This document shows positions 1 through 13,406 of a stretch of 64,000 bases of DNA, piece by piece. The notes beneath the pieces are model-generated. The model made no database searches, had not been told where the DNA came from, and saw only the letters and a list, made by a program, of their open reading frames with translations. The position numbers and the translations under genes are program-made. Source of the stretch: Gymnorhina tibicen (lineage: Eukaryota; Chordata; Aves; Passeriformes; Artamidae); the NCBI GenBank assembly GCA_013399875.1, contig VXAZ01008170.1:558001-622000 (forward strand), written 5' to 3'. Each line of letters begins with the position of its first letter. The stretch's first letter is position 1.

Positions 1-324
1 CGGAAATTGCAAAGCTAGACTTTAATGTAGAATAATGTTTAAGTACAAAGGGATATTCTCAGCTCCTAGAGCACAAATTAGGAGGCCAAATACATGAACT
101 AGTCCAAAAGATAGCAAAAGAACTCTTAGTCATTTGTTTGAAAGACATTTAGGGACATGATTTTCTGTGCCCATAAAATTGCTACAAATCCAGTGGGGAA
201 ATAAAAACATATTTTATGAATTAATAACCCCATAAAATGGGAAAGCAATCTATGCTGGACAAGTTTCAGTTTAGTATTTCATAGGTGATAAAATTACTAA
301 ATCCTTGATTTTTCTCCTTTTCAG

Positions 325-410
325 AGCATACTCAACACTTTTAGATACCTTGAGACTGCAAAAGCCGACCAACGACAGCAGGTTTTTAAATATCACTGCT
401 CTTCTGACAA
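325..410 (+). other. Candidate internal coding exon (86 nt), gene unknown
   Basis: A strong acceptor (pyrimidine run ending TCCTTTTCAG at 324) and a strong donor (CAA|GTAAGT at 411) bound 86 bases. Two of the three + frames are open across the whole block. One reads SILNTFRYLETAK..., the other AYSTLLDTLRLQK.... An 86-nt exon would change reading phase. I recognise neither peptide. The second frame leaves one base at the donor, which is phase-compatible with the candidate terminal exon at 28,488, so the two could belong to one + strand transcript. The splice signals are seen directly. Coding status is inference, and a chance pair of splice motifs remains possible. Confidence 0.4.
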
Positions 411-3400
411 GTAAGTTCTCCATTCTCAGATTTTTTTTTCTCTCTGTTATTCCTGAATTGTATTTTATTCTTGCATTTATTATACGGAAGACCACATTCG
501 TTTTCTGGGCCAAGTAAACGTGAGTGCAAACTGAATAGTATGGAACTGCTTTTAAATTTCCCAACTAGAATGAAACCTATCAACATCACAGATAGGGTTG
601 AGATAAGGCACTGACTCACCTAATTATTTCAACTTGTAGAGCCAGTGGAACTGTGGTCATTTCTCTGGATGTTTTGGGTAACCTTTTTCCTGGTAAAATG
701 TTTTTTGGATGGAAAAATAAAATTATTTAAATATTTTCATGTTCTTGCTGCACTTAAGGAAAGGATGCTAGAAGAATTTGGAAACTGCTGGAAATAATAG
801 TGTCTGAGGATAGCCTCTAGAGTTAGAGGAAAGAGTGTCAGAAGAACTAGTAAGGATTGGGAAAAGTGGAGAGGGAAAAAACTCTGCACCAGAAGGAGGA
901 GGAAGAGGATCCTTACGAAGAGGAACAGAAAAGAAAGCTCCTTGTGGTTCAGGACTTGTTGAGGAGAGCTTCAGAACTTACTAAAATTTTAGTTTTCCTG
1001 CGCATAAAGTTTAATTTTCATGAGAGACTGCACTTTAAAACACTAAGTTATTCTAAACAATGATGTTCACTTACCTTAACTTCTTAAGTGAGAGATCTTA
1101 CATATCCAGAGACTGCTGCTCCAAAATATCAGTGAAGATTCTCATAGCACTACTTAACTTCATCTTTCTTTCTAGTTTCATAAAACTACTGCAAATACTA
1201 TGTTATTTGCTACTTCTTGAAATATATTTCACTTATTTCACTTCAGTGTATCCAGTAGATTTTATGAAATGCAGTGCCTGGTTACAGGTTGGTTCAGTTT
1301 TCACAATCTTGTTTTATTGTTCTGGGCATGACTGGTATTGAAATTTTAGGATTTTTTTTTTTTTGCCACTGCCTATTTCTGAGATAAAGAAGAGAATACA
1401 TTAAATTCAGTTCATACAGTATAAAATATTTCATGATCTTCTATATCATAATTAAGCATGTTTAGCTACCAGCAGTCTCCAAAGCAGAAGACTTCTGATG
1501 TATTATTTTTATAAAAGAAGAAAAAGTGCTATGAAGAATATGCACTACTTAATAACTTCCCATGGGAATAAAAATCTTTGGGTTTATATTTATAAAAACA
1601 GCTTCCTTCTTTCTTATTGCTTGTTTGGTTGCTTTTCAGGCATTTTGGTTGTAAGCAAACAGTCAAACTTCTGAGTCTTATTTGGGGTCTCAAAGGACCA
1701 CAGGGTCATGACTTTGATTTCTCTCTTCCCAGAAAGCAAAAGAACGGAATACATTACTTGTTACTAAGTGATCCACCTGTCTGCACTTCTGTGTGGTTCA
1801 CTTTCCTATTTGGGCCAGAACATGTCAGAGATGTGGATAACAACACAAGCTTCCATATCTACTTAAGGGACCGTTCAGGTGTACTTTGCTAAGAGGACAG
1901 CTTCCATTCCTCTTGGATTTGTCTGTGAGATGCAGTTCTGAAGCTCTATCCTGTTTACCATGAAAAGCAAACCGTAAGGAAGATGAGGCTCTTTGACACA
2001 ATGAATCCAAACTTAATAACTGAATTACTGAATCTCTGTGGCATTAAGCATGTCAGGACTGTGCATGAAACTGATTTATCAGTTCATCAACCCAGGAAAT
2101 CAATAATAAATTTTGAGTCAATCTAAATGGAGAAAACAGAGGGTTTTGTTTTGAGATGAAGCAGGAGGGCAAGTTCCAAGGAAGAGGCTCCATTTCTGCT
2201 TAGACAAATTAATTTATTTGCATTAACAACATTGTGTTTTGAGGCAAATGCTACAAAAGCAAAGGAGAAGGATAGGCATATACCCATAGGTGAAGCAGTG
2301 GTGGTCATATCTCCTTTTATTTTGAAGTACAACATTGTAATAGTCACAGGGTAAATCCCCTCTTCTACTAAGTAACATTGGAACACAAATCCCTCACCTC
2401 TGGTCACAGTACCTATCAGCTTCCTTGGCTCTGCAGTATTTCCAGCTAAGTATTTATTAGAGTTTACTTCAAACTATTCAATGTTCTCATAAAACATTAA
2501 CCCTATACAATGTCAATGGAGCACATGACAAATGAAAACATCACAGAAAATACTTGGCAAGAGGAGTCATAATTGAGGGAGAGACTTTGGAGAAGATTTC
2601 AGCAAAGTACACAATTAGATGTCTTCAGTATTTTGAAGACAACCTGGAAGCCGACAGAATATCCTTGTCAATGGAATTTGTAAATTATACCAACAGTCCG
2701 GAACACTTGCTCTGTCAAGCAACCTGGGTTGCTTGGTAACCACAGCCCATCTATGTATAGCAACATACTGAATTTAAGGCTGAAGAGTACTAGCTTCACC
2801 GAGAGAAAGAGGAATTGTGTTCTAAGGGGTCCTAATCTTTGAGGGAAATATTTCAGGAATCACAGCAGATAAGCAACTTCATTGAAAAAATTGATAACAT
2901 AGAACAGGGTTTGTTGCTTTGGTTGTGAGTCTGACTTTGGTGAGACTGATGCCAGAAGGCTGTGTTTTGGTGCCTCTGCTTTAAGGAAGTGTGCTGTAAA
3001 AAACATAGAGGGTCCGAAGAAATTATCACTCTTGTCTTTCTTCTGTGCATTTACTTTGTAATTAGTTTTCTGGAAAAGGGTTTGTTCCTCTCAGTTGGTA
3101 TTATTGAAGTATTTTGGCTTTCTGCCAAAGCATTGCAGTAAATAATATGGTGGTTGACCTCAGTAGTTTGATAATCTAGACTGGGAAGTACCCAAATAAA
3201 AGTGGGTAATATCCTCTTACATCACCTTCTCTCTGCTTACTGTATCGTTGACTGGCAGCATAATTCCTGTAGGCAAAATAATGATGGGAGAAAAGTCTTT
3301 GATCACTATAATCAGTCCTGTTCCTCTGTTGTGACAATATCATACAAGAGATTATTTTGACTGCTACTTTGTTTACATTAGGTACTTATATTAGTAAAGG

Positions 3401-3993
3401 TGGACCTATATTAAGTCGCATTCAGAGAATTACATAATATATTCCTGATATATTTATTCAGATTCTTGATATTTGGTTTTTGTTTTCTTAGAAACCAGTG
3501 AATGACATTTCACATTTTTATGTTTGTTTGTTTATTTATGACATATATTAAGGTAATTCATTAGTCAAATTAGCCATTCTTTTTACTGAGTAAGCAGAAG
3601 AGTGTGGTGTTTTCTGTGCCCTGCAAGATTTTAGAATTAGCAGATTTCAGTCTCTGCCATGGCGCTTTTCCCTACAGTAGAAAGTAAGATTTTCTGCCTT
3701 TATCAGCTCTCAAGAGATAGCTCTGCATGAACTAGATATTGCATAAAGCTAACCTGAATAAAGTGAAGAAAATACCTTCTCTGAACATGCAGAAGAAGCT
3801 ACAGATATCAAACTTGGACTAAACACTTCTGTCAGAGGCTGTTTTCTCCAGTCACTTAAACTCTCCCAGCTCAGTGGTTTGATGATCAGCGAATATTTGC
3901 CAACAGACACATAATATTGAATACTAAATGTTATTTAATGTAAAATCAGATATTGAATTTAAGAAGTTTGGCACTACATTGTTAAAATTTTAT
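411..3993. other. Gene-free AT-rich DNA
   Basis: No exon or repeat could be recognised here. A purine-rich patch near 857-945 gives a short charged frame with a run of glutamates, but it has no pyrimidine-rich acceptor and no recognised homology. Short frames near 1,617-1,892 are also open without a recognisable product. Intron or intergenic DNA is the default reading. Confidence 0.6.
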
Positions 3994-4045
3994 TTTTTAT
4001 TTTAAATTATCTTATTTGAAATGAAAGGATAATTTAAAATAAAAA
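3994..4045. repeat. Perfect 18-bp AT-rich inverted repeat
   Basis: Bases 3,994-4,011 and 4,028-4,045 are exact reverse complements, separated by 16 bases. Every arm base except one per arm is A or T. A poly(A) run of about 14 lies downstream at 4,077-4,090. The structure could extrude as a cruciform or hairpin, or be the stem of a small decayed element. No terminal motif or target-site duplication could be identified. Confidence 0.75.
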
Positions 4046-4849
4046 TATATATTTAAATTGAAAAAATGTACCTATTAAAAAAAAAAAAAACAGCAGTTTG
4101 AGCAAAATCCATTCTTGTATTGAAAAATGATGCATGACTTCCTATGCAGACTGTCTGCAGGACAATGGAAAATGAAGCAAGCAGCTCTACTTTGCATGGC
4201 TATTTGGAAACACTTGAGGTGTAAAAGAAGTTAAATAGTGGCTTGCCTAAGGCAACAACTGCATTAAACTTAGATGTTGATTTGTTTATTTAATAAGAAT
4301 AACAAAAAGCAAAATAATAAATGAATTATCTTAGTGACAATAAGCAGAACTATTACTATAAAGAAAATCAATATTATTTCTTATTTAGGGAATTTCAGAA
4401 CCACATTAAATGGACACTGAGATATAAAGGGAACGTATATTTTTTGTTTCAGCTTTTAAAGACAAGGTAGCATCCAGGCAAGTATATGTGAGTTCTGTTT
4501 GGTAGTTATGCAATATGAAGGAAAAAGAAGCTAAATGTGTATTTGATCTTTCTTTTTTCCTAGAAATACACCCTGAGTGTTAGACACTACTCGAGCTCCC
4601 TAATGTAAAATTCTGTTCAAATGAGTGTAATGGATTTACTTTCAGATATTTTTTCTCAGATTTCTAGCAGAATTTCTGCAGTAGAAGCCAAATGGTGCTG
4701 AGTTCTTTGTTGTGGAAAAAGGCACAGGAAAATTCAGACGAGTGTAGAAAGACTATAAATAAAACACACTAGCCTCTGACCCAACAATTGTCCAGAAACA
4801 AGTGCAATTATGTAGACAAATGGTGCTGATCACAATCTTCTTTCCCCAC

Positions 4850-5050
4850 AGTGTGGCAATTGCTCGGCATAGAGCACCGCTGAATAGATAGATGTGCCTT
4901 TGACATCAGCAGGATGGAATATGCCTGCCCACAGTGAGATAGAGCAGTCATTGACGGGGCTGACAGCTATAACAAACAAAGATCTTGCCTCAACGGGAGA
5001 TGCTGAGCACCTGTGACACTTGTCTTTGCTAATTCAGATTTTTGCAGATG
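4850..5050. promoter_or_regulatory. Possible conserved noncoding element
   Basis: This stretch has more mixed composition than its AT-rich flanks. It contains a TGACAG (TALE/MEIS-like) site at 4,961-4,966 followed directly by AACAAACAAA (FOX-like) at 4,971-4,980. No reading frame or splice boundary explains it. The motif grouping is seen; conservation and enhancer function are inferred. Confidence 0.25.
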
Positions 5051-5059
5051 AATGCAAGA

Positions 5060-8000
5060 GTGAATATGAAGGGTCACAGTCACCTGGTTGGGGGGTGGGC
5101 AGCAGAGGGGACATCTGAATGAGGAAATCACTTTTAGGGAGCCTCTAATCAGTCAAGGAATGCCAGTGGCATCAGACACAAAAGAAAGCAAAAATTCAGA
5201 TTTCAAATTATATTCAGGGATTACCTGTTCTCTCAAGATTTTGTGCCAGAGCAGGCATTGCCTGCCTTTGCCACCTGGTGCTGGACCCACAGGCAGCACC
5301 TGCACTCCCTGCAGCAGTGGAAGCTCTTCGCAGCCTTCCCTTCCTCCCCAGAAATGTGTCTGTGGCCCCAGGTCTGATCCTGATCCCTCAACGGGACCCT
5401 TTGAGGGGACCCTTGTGTAATCCCCCCTTTGAGGGGATGCTCTGCAGGGGTGCTCATGGCAACGTGAGGAGTTAAGTGGGCAGGTCCTGCTGAGGTGTTG
5501 GGTGCCATAGTCACTGCTCTCGTCCTCATGGATTTTCATTCCTCGAAAATCCCATGAACACACGTCTGTGTAACTTCTGGCATTTGATGGAGGGTCCTAA
5601 GTTTAGTCATGCCATCATCTCACACTCTTCCAGTTAACACAGAGGAGGAGTACTTGGAGGGTAAGACCTTGAGGGATTCTGGTCCATTTAAGGGCTGAAT
5701 GAGTCTTCCAATGTGTCTAGTTTCTTTCTGTTGTTGGTCAAAAGCAAAAGTTCTCCAGAACTGGGAGCTTTGGTAAAGTGCCTAAACGTAAGCAGGATCA
5801 CTGTGAACTTCAGTCCTCCTTCCTGTAAATGAAGAGAGTGGTCTCTGCTCCTTACAATGCACAGGCAGGCTGCTGCTCTGCTCCTGCTCTCCAGCGGGCA
5901 GAGGCAGCTGAGCCTTCCAGCTTTGGGCTCTCTCACCCTTGCTCCTGCGGGCACTAATCATGGATGCCCAGCAGCAGCCCTTCCAGTGAGCACAGGATTC
6001 CGGGCTGAAAGGGGCCGCAGGGTCAGCGTGCCTGCCTCAGCCCCTTGGCTGAAGAACTGCAAGTGCTGCATCACTCACAAGAAGAAATCCCTGTGACTGC
6101 AGCTGGGTTCCCTGGGGCTATGGAGCATGTCTGTGACACCCTGCCCACAGCAGCTCCTCCTGGGGCTCTGGCAAAGGGCTGCACATGCCTGACAGACCAA
6201 TTTGGGGCAGAGAGAGAGTGTTTAGCATCTTTTTAAGCAGGAGTGCCACTTCCAAAGTATGATTCCCCCATTCTGATAGGACAGGGCAGGTTCAGTCCAG
6301 CTTAAGAGCAGTTTGGCTAAATGCAGTCCTACGTAGCTCAACACGCACAGTATTTTTGTGTTGTAGTAGTAATAACCGGTTAAAAGACAACACTTATTAG
6401 GCAGATACAGACACATTATTTGCCTGTCTTGTCAGGGTAGAAATGAGCAAAAAGCTAGAAATACAGCTCATTAGGAAGGAACTAAGCCATATAATTATCC
6501 TAAGAAAATTGTCTTCGTCATTTTTTTCTCACTTTTTTTTTTTCCTAATGGTTCTTACTATTTGCCAAGATTTATATATTGAATAGAAGAGCAGAGCATC
6601 TGTCTTCCGGCCTATCGACTTCATCAGACTTGGGGAGCAGAGGGGGAAAAAAGGAAAAGAAAATATGTGAATATAATAGCATGAATTATTTTATGCTGCC
6701 ATATGGAGTTAAACTGGTTTAAAAAAAAGGAGAAGATCTCCATTTCAATGCTATTTGTTTTACAATAGAAACTTTCCTTTTCTTCATCCTTCTACTTGCA
6801 GAAGGGTCTTATTCAGTGTATTCAATCCTAGCAGAAAGGTCACCGTTGTCCTACAAGAGAGACTTCCCTCCCTTTCCTGTCACTTCTGGATACTGTGAAT
6901 GGGGCTCTATTTCTCTGTGGCTGAGATCCATCAGTGAGAAGGTGCACTGGGAGCAGCTGAATATTGCCCTCCACTCCTAGAGGTCAAGTGTGTCACTCCC
7001 AGGTGCTGCAGAAATTGTGGGAGGAGGGGGATAGGCAATCCTACTAGTTCTACTGGCTCTGACCCTACAGCACTCAGCATCCTCACCACCCTTCCATTGC
7101 ATTGTGCCATTAATTTAAATTAATTCAGTCTCTTTGATAGATAGTTCCCTAGATAGGTAATCTTTACTTTTATATTAAATTTCCTAGTCTAGGCATTTAG
7201 CATTTGTATTTGTATACACATTTTTCTTTGTGTAATCCAGACTTTGACAAGGCATTGATGAAGTAACACATCTTGCAATATGAAGCAGTCAAAGGGCTCC
7301 TTATTCCAACCGAATTCTGACATTTCCAGTCACAGTAATTAGATTCCATTTTAGTTTTGTCTTATGGTATTCAGTAGGAGTTCTTACAGAGTGAAACTCA
7401 AGTCCATGTGAATAAGGCTCTGGGCTTTTTTTTGTGATACTGGGAGAGGATGTGCAGGAAGGCTGTTGCCATTCCAGCTTGTGCTATGAAGAAATAAGAG
7501 CCTAATTAACCAGTATGAAATGGAGACAGAACTCTACCATAAGGCTACTCAACTTGGTGATTTCACTGGTTTGTGATCAGAGACCTTCGGCTGCACCGGA
7601 TGGTTTGAGTCAGAGTAGAACAAAGAGCAACAAGCCCAACACTAGAGGAGGATTTAAGGTCTGGGAGGAAAGGACAGTCGCAGACCCCCTAGCAGACATG
7701 TTTATGGAGAGATGGCCTGTACTGCAAGAAATGGCTGTGAGGGCATAAAGGGACTTTTTCTGCTCGTATTTTCATACTTCCTAAATTAAACTGTGCCTAT
7801 GTGCCTTTACAAGCATCTCTCTCTCTTCACTTGCTTATAAAAACTCAGACCAGCTCCAAGTTCTTGCTATTAATAGGAAACAGTAAAGATATTTGAAGAA
7901 AAGAAACAAGAAAGACTTATTACTTGCGGGTAAAAGCTCAAAGGGAATAGGATATAAACAGCGCAGAAGAAATCTTTAGAGAGTCTGGTTGCTAGTGTTT

Positions 8001-10339
8001 AGCTTTTACTCAGTGTCTCCAAAAGGAGATTTGGGGTAAAGCTGAAAACACTCAAGAGACAGAGCAGAGGGTGCACAGGTAACATCAGGGAATTCCTGTC
8101 AAAATTAGTCGAGTTTCTGAGGACAAAAGATTAAGAACAGCTAAATACTGTTTTGCAAAACAGCTACATCTGTTTAATTGTAGCCTTTCAAAATATCTAA
8201 CCTGAAATAGACAAGGAGGCTCAGAGGTTTGAAAGGAGGCTCAGACGATTTGAAAGTATGATAAGGTTGCAAAAAATCTGTTAATTTTGGCTTAACTGTA
8301 GTCTTTTTTGTCCTTAATTATTGGTGATATTTTCCATGCATTGCCACAGAAAAGGACATAGAGACTAGAGACTAGAGACTCCTAAAACATGACTCTTGTA
8401 AAGCAGTGAGAGTGTAGATATCAAAATGACCAGAAAGGGACTAGATCAGTCCCCAGCAAATTAAGAATGTGTATTCACTATGCTTGTAATAATGATAGTA
8501 TGTTTTATAATACTACATTTAAGCAATAGTAATTTCAGTCTTATGGAGCAAAGAGTGCAATCACTGAGATTTAACTTTTAAATAGCAGATTTAATTGACA
8601 CTGCTTGAAAAATATTCACAACCCTTCAATAGTTGGTATTGTCTCTCCCCTTATCCTACATGATTGGTTTAATTTAAACTAGCTCCCTGCTTTGTGCATA
8701 GAATTATTGGCGAAAATATGTCTTTCTTCAGCACATGATTAGCTAAATCATCCTTTTATTTACAAGCAGCACTGTGTCCCTGTGCCCTAAATCTTGCTAG
8801 TTGGAAGAGTGGGAGGGGAAGGAATTTAATTAAGTTAACTTTATTGACCCACTGGAGCTGTTGTTTAATAGCATGGCTCCCTGGAGTGTAGTGCAGGTAA
8901 ATTGAATGAATGCCACAGAATACCACTTCCCTGCATTGCATATTTCAAACCTCTGCCAGGCAGTTTGGGATGAGCAGCCAATCAGGAAAAAGGTTTCTCC
9001 AGCCTTGCTGGTGTGGCTGGCATTTCCCGTTACTCTCCGAACCAGGTGCCGGATGTTACCCATGCGTTCCTCTGAGTGCATCGAGAGGGATAACTCTGGG
9101 ACTGTGTGCTGTGCTCAGCTGCTGCATTTGGAAGGCAACTTTGTGGTCTGGCTCTTCAGCCATGTATCCAAAAATGCCTTTTTATGAAGGAGGAAAACTA
9201 GCGTGTGAGTCTGAATGAAAGTGCTGTGAGTAAACTATTTAATACTAAAACCTCAATACACTGCATGAGAAATCAGACTCCAGAAGGATAAGAGACATTT
9301 TCTGGAGCTGTGCTTGTCATTAAATACTTGGCAACAAAAAGAAAAATTGCAAAACTTCTTTGTTTAACAGGTTTTTGATAAAACAAAAGCTGCAAAGACT
9401 TCCACAATGTATACTCATATATAATAGTGCCTGGTACTATTTCAGTTACTGTTTCTTTTGTTAAAATCTCTGTCCTAATGTCTTATTGGTATAGAAGATG
9501 AGTACAACTGCTGCTCTGCAGCTGACTGGAACACACACCCTTTTCTGCACTGTTCTTCAACACTGCCCACTGAATGATAAAAGACAGTATCTCAGTCTGT
9601 TGCACCTGCATTTTCAATCACTTCTTTTAAAAGTCAAGCCAGATATGTAGTTCTGCAATGTAACAGCAACTTCCTACAGCTTTTAACCCCTGAAGAATTT
9701 AATTTTCCTTGATTAAAGCTGAGACCTGAAGATCCGGTCCTGCAGTTTTCCTTGAAGAATTAAATACAGCCACTCAGCTAATTTATATTTCACTCTGTAA
9801 AATAGTAAGCGGTACAACTTTAATTACAATTCATACTTTTCTCATATTCATTCAATTCAATGTTTGAAAATGTTTGTGTGTAATTTTTTATTTTATCTAG
9901 AAAACAGATTTTTCTTTACTTCAAACTGCTGGTTTTAATTTTAAATGCCTGTGAGATGAACGAGGTGGGCTGTAGGAGAGGAGCACTGTTCTTTCTGGTG
10001 TGGACCAGAGTAGCTGAGAGACGCAGGGAAGTTTCAAGCATGTAAATCCTTCTTTAGGTCAGAGTTGTATGTCTTCTAACAATCACATTTAAAGAGTTGC
10101 AGTGATTTTTGTCCCTATGGCAGGCTGATGATGAGACTGACTGTCCTTTGTCATTTCTCATGGCACTGAGGCACTTTTGGGGGTGGTTGGCCCTTGGGGC
10201 AATCATTTCCAGTTCCTCTCCTGACTTTATGCCCTAATATGCCACCGACATCCTCAGAAGTGCTGCCAAGTGCTTTTAATATAGAAACCCAAGGTCTGGT
10301 GCAGCCTCAGGAAACTCCAGGCACTCAGAATCTGGCCGT
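5060..10339. other. Gene-free region with a CpG-poor GC-rich block
   Basis: Bases 5,080-6,240 are more GC-rich than their surroundings but CpG-poor, so they are not a CpG island. They give overlapping open frames in several phases, as expected from few stop codons rather than coding. A 13-base direct repeat (CCCTTTGAGGGGA) occurs at 5,397-5,409 and 5,425-5,437. An imperfect tandem duplication lies at 8,214-8,255. Nothing else could be supported. Confidence 0.55.
8214..8255. repeat. Imperfect short tandem duplication
   Basis: Two adjacent copies of a unit of about 20 bases beginning AGGAGGCTCAGA and ending TTTGAA differ by a one-base indel and a substitution. It looks like replication slippage. 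No function is suggested. Confidence 0.7.
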
Positions 10340-10640
10340 CTGCTCCGAGCTCTGGCCCATGATGTGAAGTCCAGAAAGTTAAAACTGCTTTTAGTTTCAT
10401 GTTAGATTAACGTGGCTTTTGACTGGCACTGCGTCTTTGTGTGTTTGCAGAAAATTATGATGTCTTGCATGAGTAACCCTGAGCAATTGACTAGCTGATA
10501 TTCTCCAGTGCTCTATTACTTTATTTTCATTAAATGTATGCTTTGGCAGCCATTGCTTGAAGTCCATATTTGTGCAGAAAAGTGCAGTTTCTATGCTAAT
10601 AATTGTGTCTGGAATAAAAATATTCTGAAAGCCTTATTTT
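10340..10640. promoter_or_regulatory. Possible conserved noncoding element
   Basis: The block mixes GC content and TAATTG/ATGCTAAT-type homeodomain and POU-like words, for example around 10,590-10,610. It has no open frame or repeat similarity. The call rests on texture only; alignment to other birds would decide. Confidence 0.15.
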
Positions 10641-13406
10641 GTATCTAATAGAATGAGAAGAAAGCATATTTCCATGATGCCACACCACAGTTCCTTCCAA
10701 GTGCAACAGACAAATCACAGTGAATCTTAAGTGTTTTCCTGCATAAGAATGCATACTGTATTTTTAGGTGAAGTTCTTTAAAGGTGTTAAAATACAAATA
10801 CATTATAAGTGCCTTCATTTTAGTTTTACTTGATTACAGTTTTAAAGGAATATTAAATCAAGGTTTCTAATATTATTTATTTAGTATGTTTAATTTTTAA
10901 CTTAAAATTATTCAATGTATGTGTATATTAGTACTAATATAAATTAATATATGCTAATGGGTGGTTCTGGATGGGGCACAGAACTCATGCCTGATGCTAT
11001 TTTAGACTTCTATGTGTATATTTTTTGGTGGGAAAATTGAACTTAAGCATCTCCTACCCCTCTCCACAGCCTTTCACCTATCTCTGCCCCTTTCCTTCCC
11101 ATTGTACTGGCATCCTTTTTTGTAGGACTGAACTCTGAACTGCGTTAGTAACCTTGGAAGATTACCCACCTCCTTTCTTTTTCTCAAGGTCCTTTAAAAA
11201 GCAGATCAATGTGCTCATCTGGTTTGCCGTGTAGCCTCCAAATCATTGCTCCAGTGCAACTGAACATGCATCATGGGGAAGGGAGCTGACTCAGTTCAGG
11301 CAGGCCAGGCAAAAGTGCCCATCAAACCACCACTGGATTTTAAGATATGCCATTTGCTTGATGCTTTAGCCTGTAAACTCCACACAGACACACTTAAGTA
11401 ACAGTAATGGTGTTTTTTCTGAACTAAATCTTTGCTGAAATCTTTTGCCAGTACAGAAACAACATTTAGGGTTAGATTTAGTTTTTGAAATTTGAAGGTT
11501 TTACGAGTTTGGAGATTTTTAATGCCAAAAAGTAGGGGAAAGTTTATGTCAGTGCACTTATACCACAGATAAGGGCCATTTGTTTATCTTAAAATTGGGT
11601 ACAAGAAATTTATACTTTCTATACTTAAAAGAGTTTGCTGATTTACTAGCTGGTTTTCGGTTGGTTTTTTTTCAAGTACAACGTATATCAAGTGGATAGA
11701 AGTAACATACTGTAACATTTTCCCCCCAGGTACTAAAAGAAGCTTTTCCTGTGGCTGGTCTTTCCCACACCTAAGGGACACTAGAGCAGAAGTTTTACAG
11801 CTGCAGAGGGATGGCATCTTCTGTGCTCCAGCTGTTCTGCTTAAAGACATTCCTGCTTTCCTCTGTCACTGCCACCCAGCAGCTGGCAGTGCTGCCCCTC
11901 TGGTTTTGGTAGTGGAATGGCTTGCATGATTGCTCCTTAGCCTGAAACCTGCTAACTCAGCCAAGCCAGTTCAGATCCACAGTTCACACTGCTTAAAATA
12001 AACTGGCTCGTTTTGCCTTGAGCATTTTAAAGAGTGTTCATGCAAACCCCTCTGCTGGCACAGCTGTGGGGCAAGGTGTGAAAAACAGGGAGAAGTAATG
12101 TTGTCAAACCAGTGTAATGCTGTGTGATAAATTTGCTATTCCCTAAGTTAGAACCACTTTGAACACAAGAGAAGGTGACAGAAGTGGCTGTAGCTTGGTT
12201 GTGTCCAGCAGACTTGCATTCAGGTGTGATGCTAAGCATGCAGTGATAAGTAAACTCACACGCAAATATTTTTGCTCACACTGGTATTTAAACCAAATGA
12301 ATTTAATTCATTCACAGCTTCCTCCCTTCTAAGGACTAGAGCTAGCTTATGCCTGCATTTTGAGGTTGGCTTTCTTTACTTCGCGTTAATTGATTGTTCA
12401 TTTATTTGAGTAAGTAGAGATCAATGATGATGTGTAGAACTTTCACTACACAGGAGACAAAACTTTGATTTAGACTACAACCTCATCTCTAAGTCAACCA
12501 GTTAGAAACATTAAGAGTTGATTAGGAGGTGCTCTCAGCAGCTCGTGGAGCTTAACCTGGCAGCAGACAGCTAATGCTCCATAATCCCAGCAATGGAAAG
12601 GCCTAAGGAGTTTGAAGAGTTCAGTTTGGTAATTTACTAGGAAATCCCTGATCATTCCTCCAGAAGAAAAAATAAGTATATGGAGAAGATAACATGGCCT
12701 GGACACCTCAGGAGGAACCCAGATGCTGAACAGGATTGATTAGTCTCTTTGACCTCAGTCAGAATCCTGCTGCTGCAATATCTAAGTGGATTGTCTGCCT
12801 TATTGTGTATTACCATGAAAGGATGGCAGCACCAGTATCCCAATGAGAAGATTCCTTCTCTGCTGCAAGGTGTATAACCAACAATATTGGTCTTTAAATT
12901 CTCTACCAGTAGATGTATAACCTTCATGAGTAGAACTGACAGAAGAAATGTAGTTTCTCAGCTTGGAAGTCACATATGAGAATTAATTAAACCCAGTGGG
13001 TTTTTTTCTTAAATAAGGGAGGTTAAATAAAATCATGGAGAAGAACCTTGTTCCCTTGCATAAATGCAGCATAGCATTTCAAAAACTCTGACCACAGGAG
13101 AGAAGAAAAAAATCACAGGAAAGAAAGCTTGTTATTACGAAATCCAGGAAGTCTGAAGGGAACTCTGTAGTACACTGGCAGTAGAGGTATTCTGATTCAA
13201 GAAACTACTTCAAAAGCACATCAGTCAAGTCAGACACGGTATTTTAAAGACTTTTATTGAAGCACAAAAGGCCGACAATAACCAACATCATAATTTCTGC
13301 CAGAAAATAGGAATTAAATAGTCATTTCGGCATTTTATTTTATGATCATCATTAACTCTCTTCTACACCCAGGTTATTAGGTATCTCTTAGCTGTCTTCT
13401 GCATCC
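10641..13406. other. Gene-free AT-rich DNA
   Basis: No exon, RNA gene or mobile element was recognised. A minus-strand AATAAA sits in TTTTATTGA near 13,251-13,259, just before the CR1 fragment, and could be a retrocopy or LTR polyadenylation signal, but no accompanying body was recognised. Confidence 0.55.

Noticed and set aside
857..1063. Charged glutamate-rich + strand frame
   Set aside because: Arises from a purine-rich patch. No pyrimidine-rich acceptor precedes it and no protein is recognised.
5153..5563. 136-codon minus-strand frame and competing frames at 5.1-5.6 kb
   Set aside because: Three or more phases are open at once in a GC-rich, CpG-poor block containing short direct repeats, which indicates composition rather than coding.
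10125..10145. TGATGA and CTGA words resembling C/D-box snoRNA boxes
   Set aside because: The boxes are only a few bases apart and there is no terminal stem.
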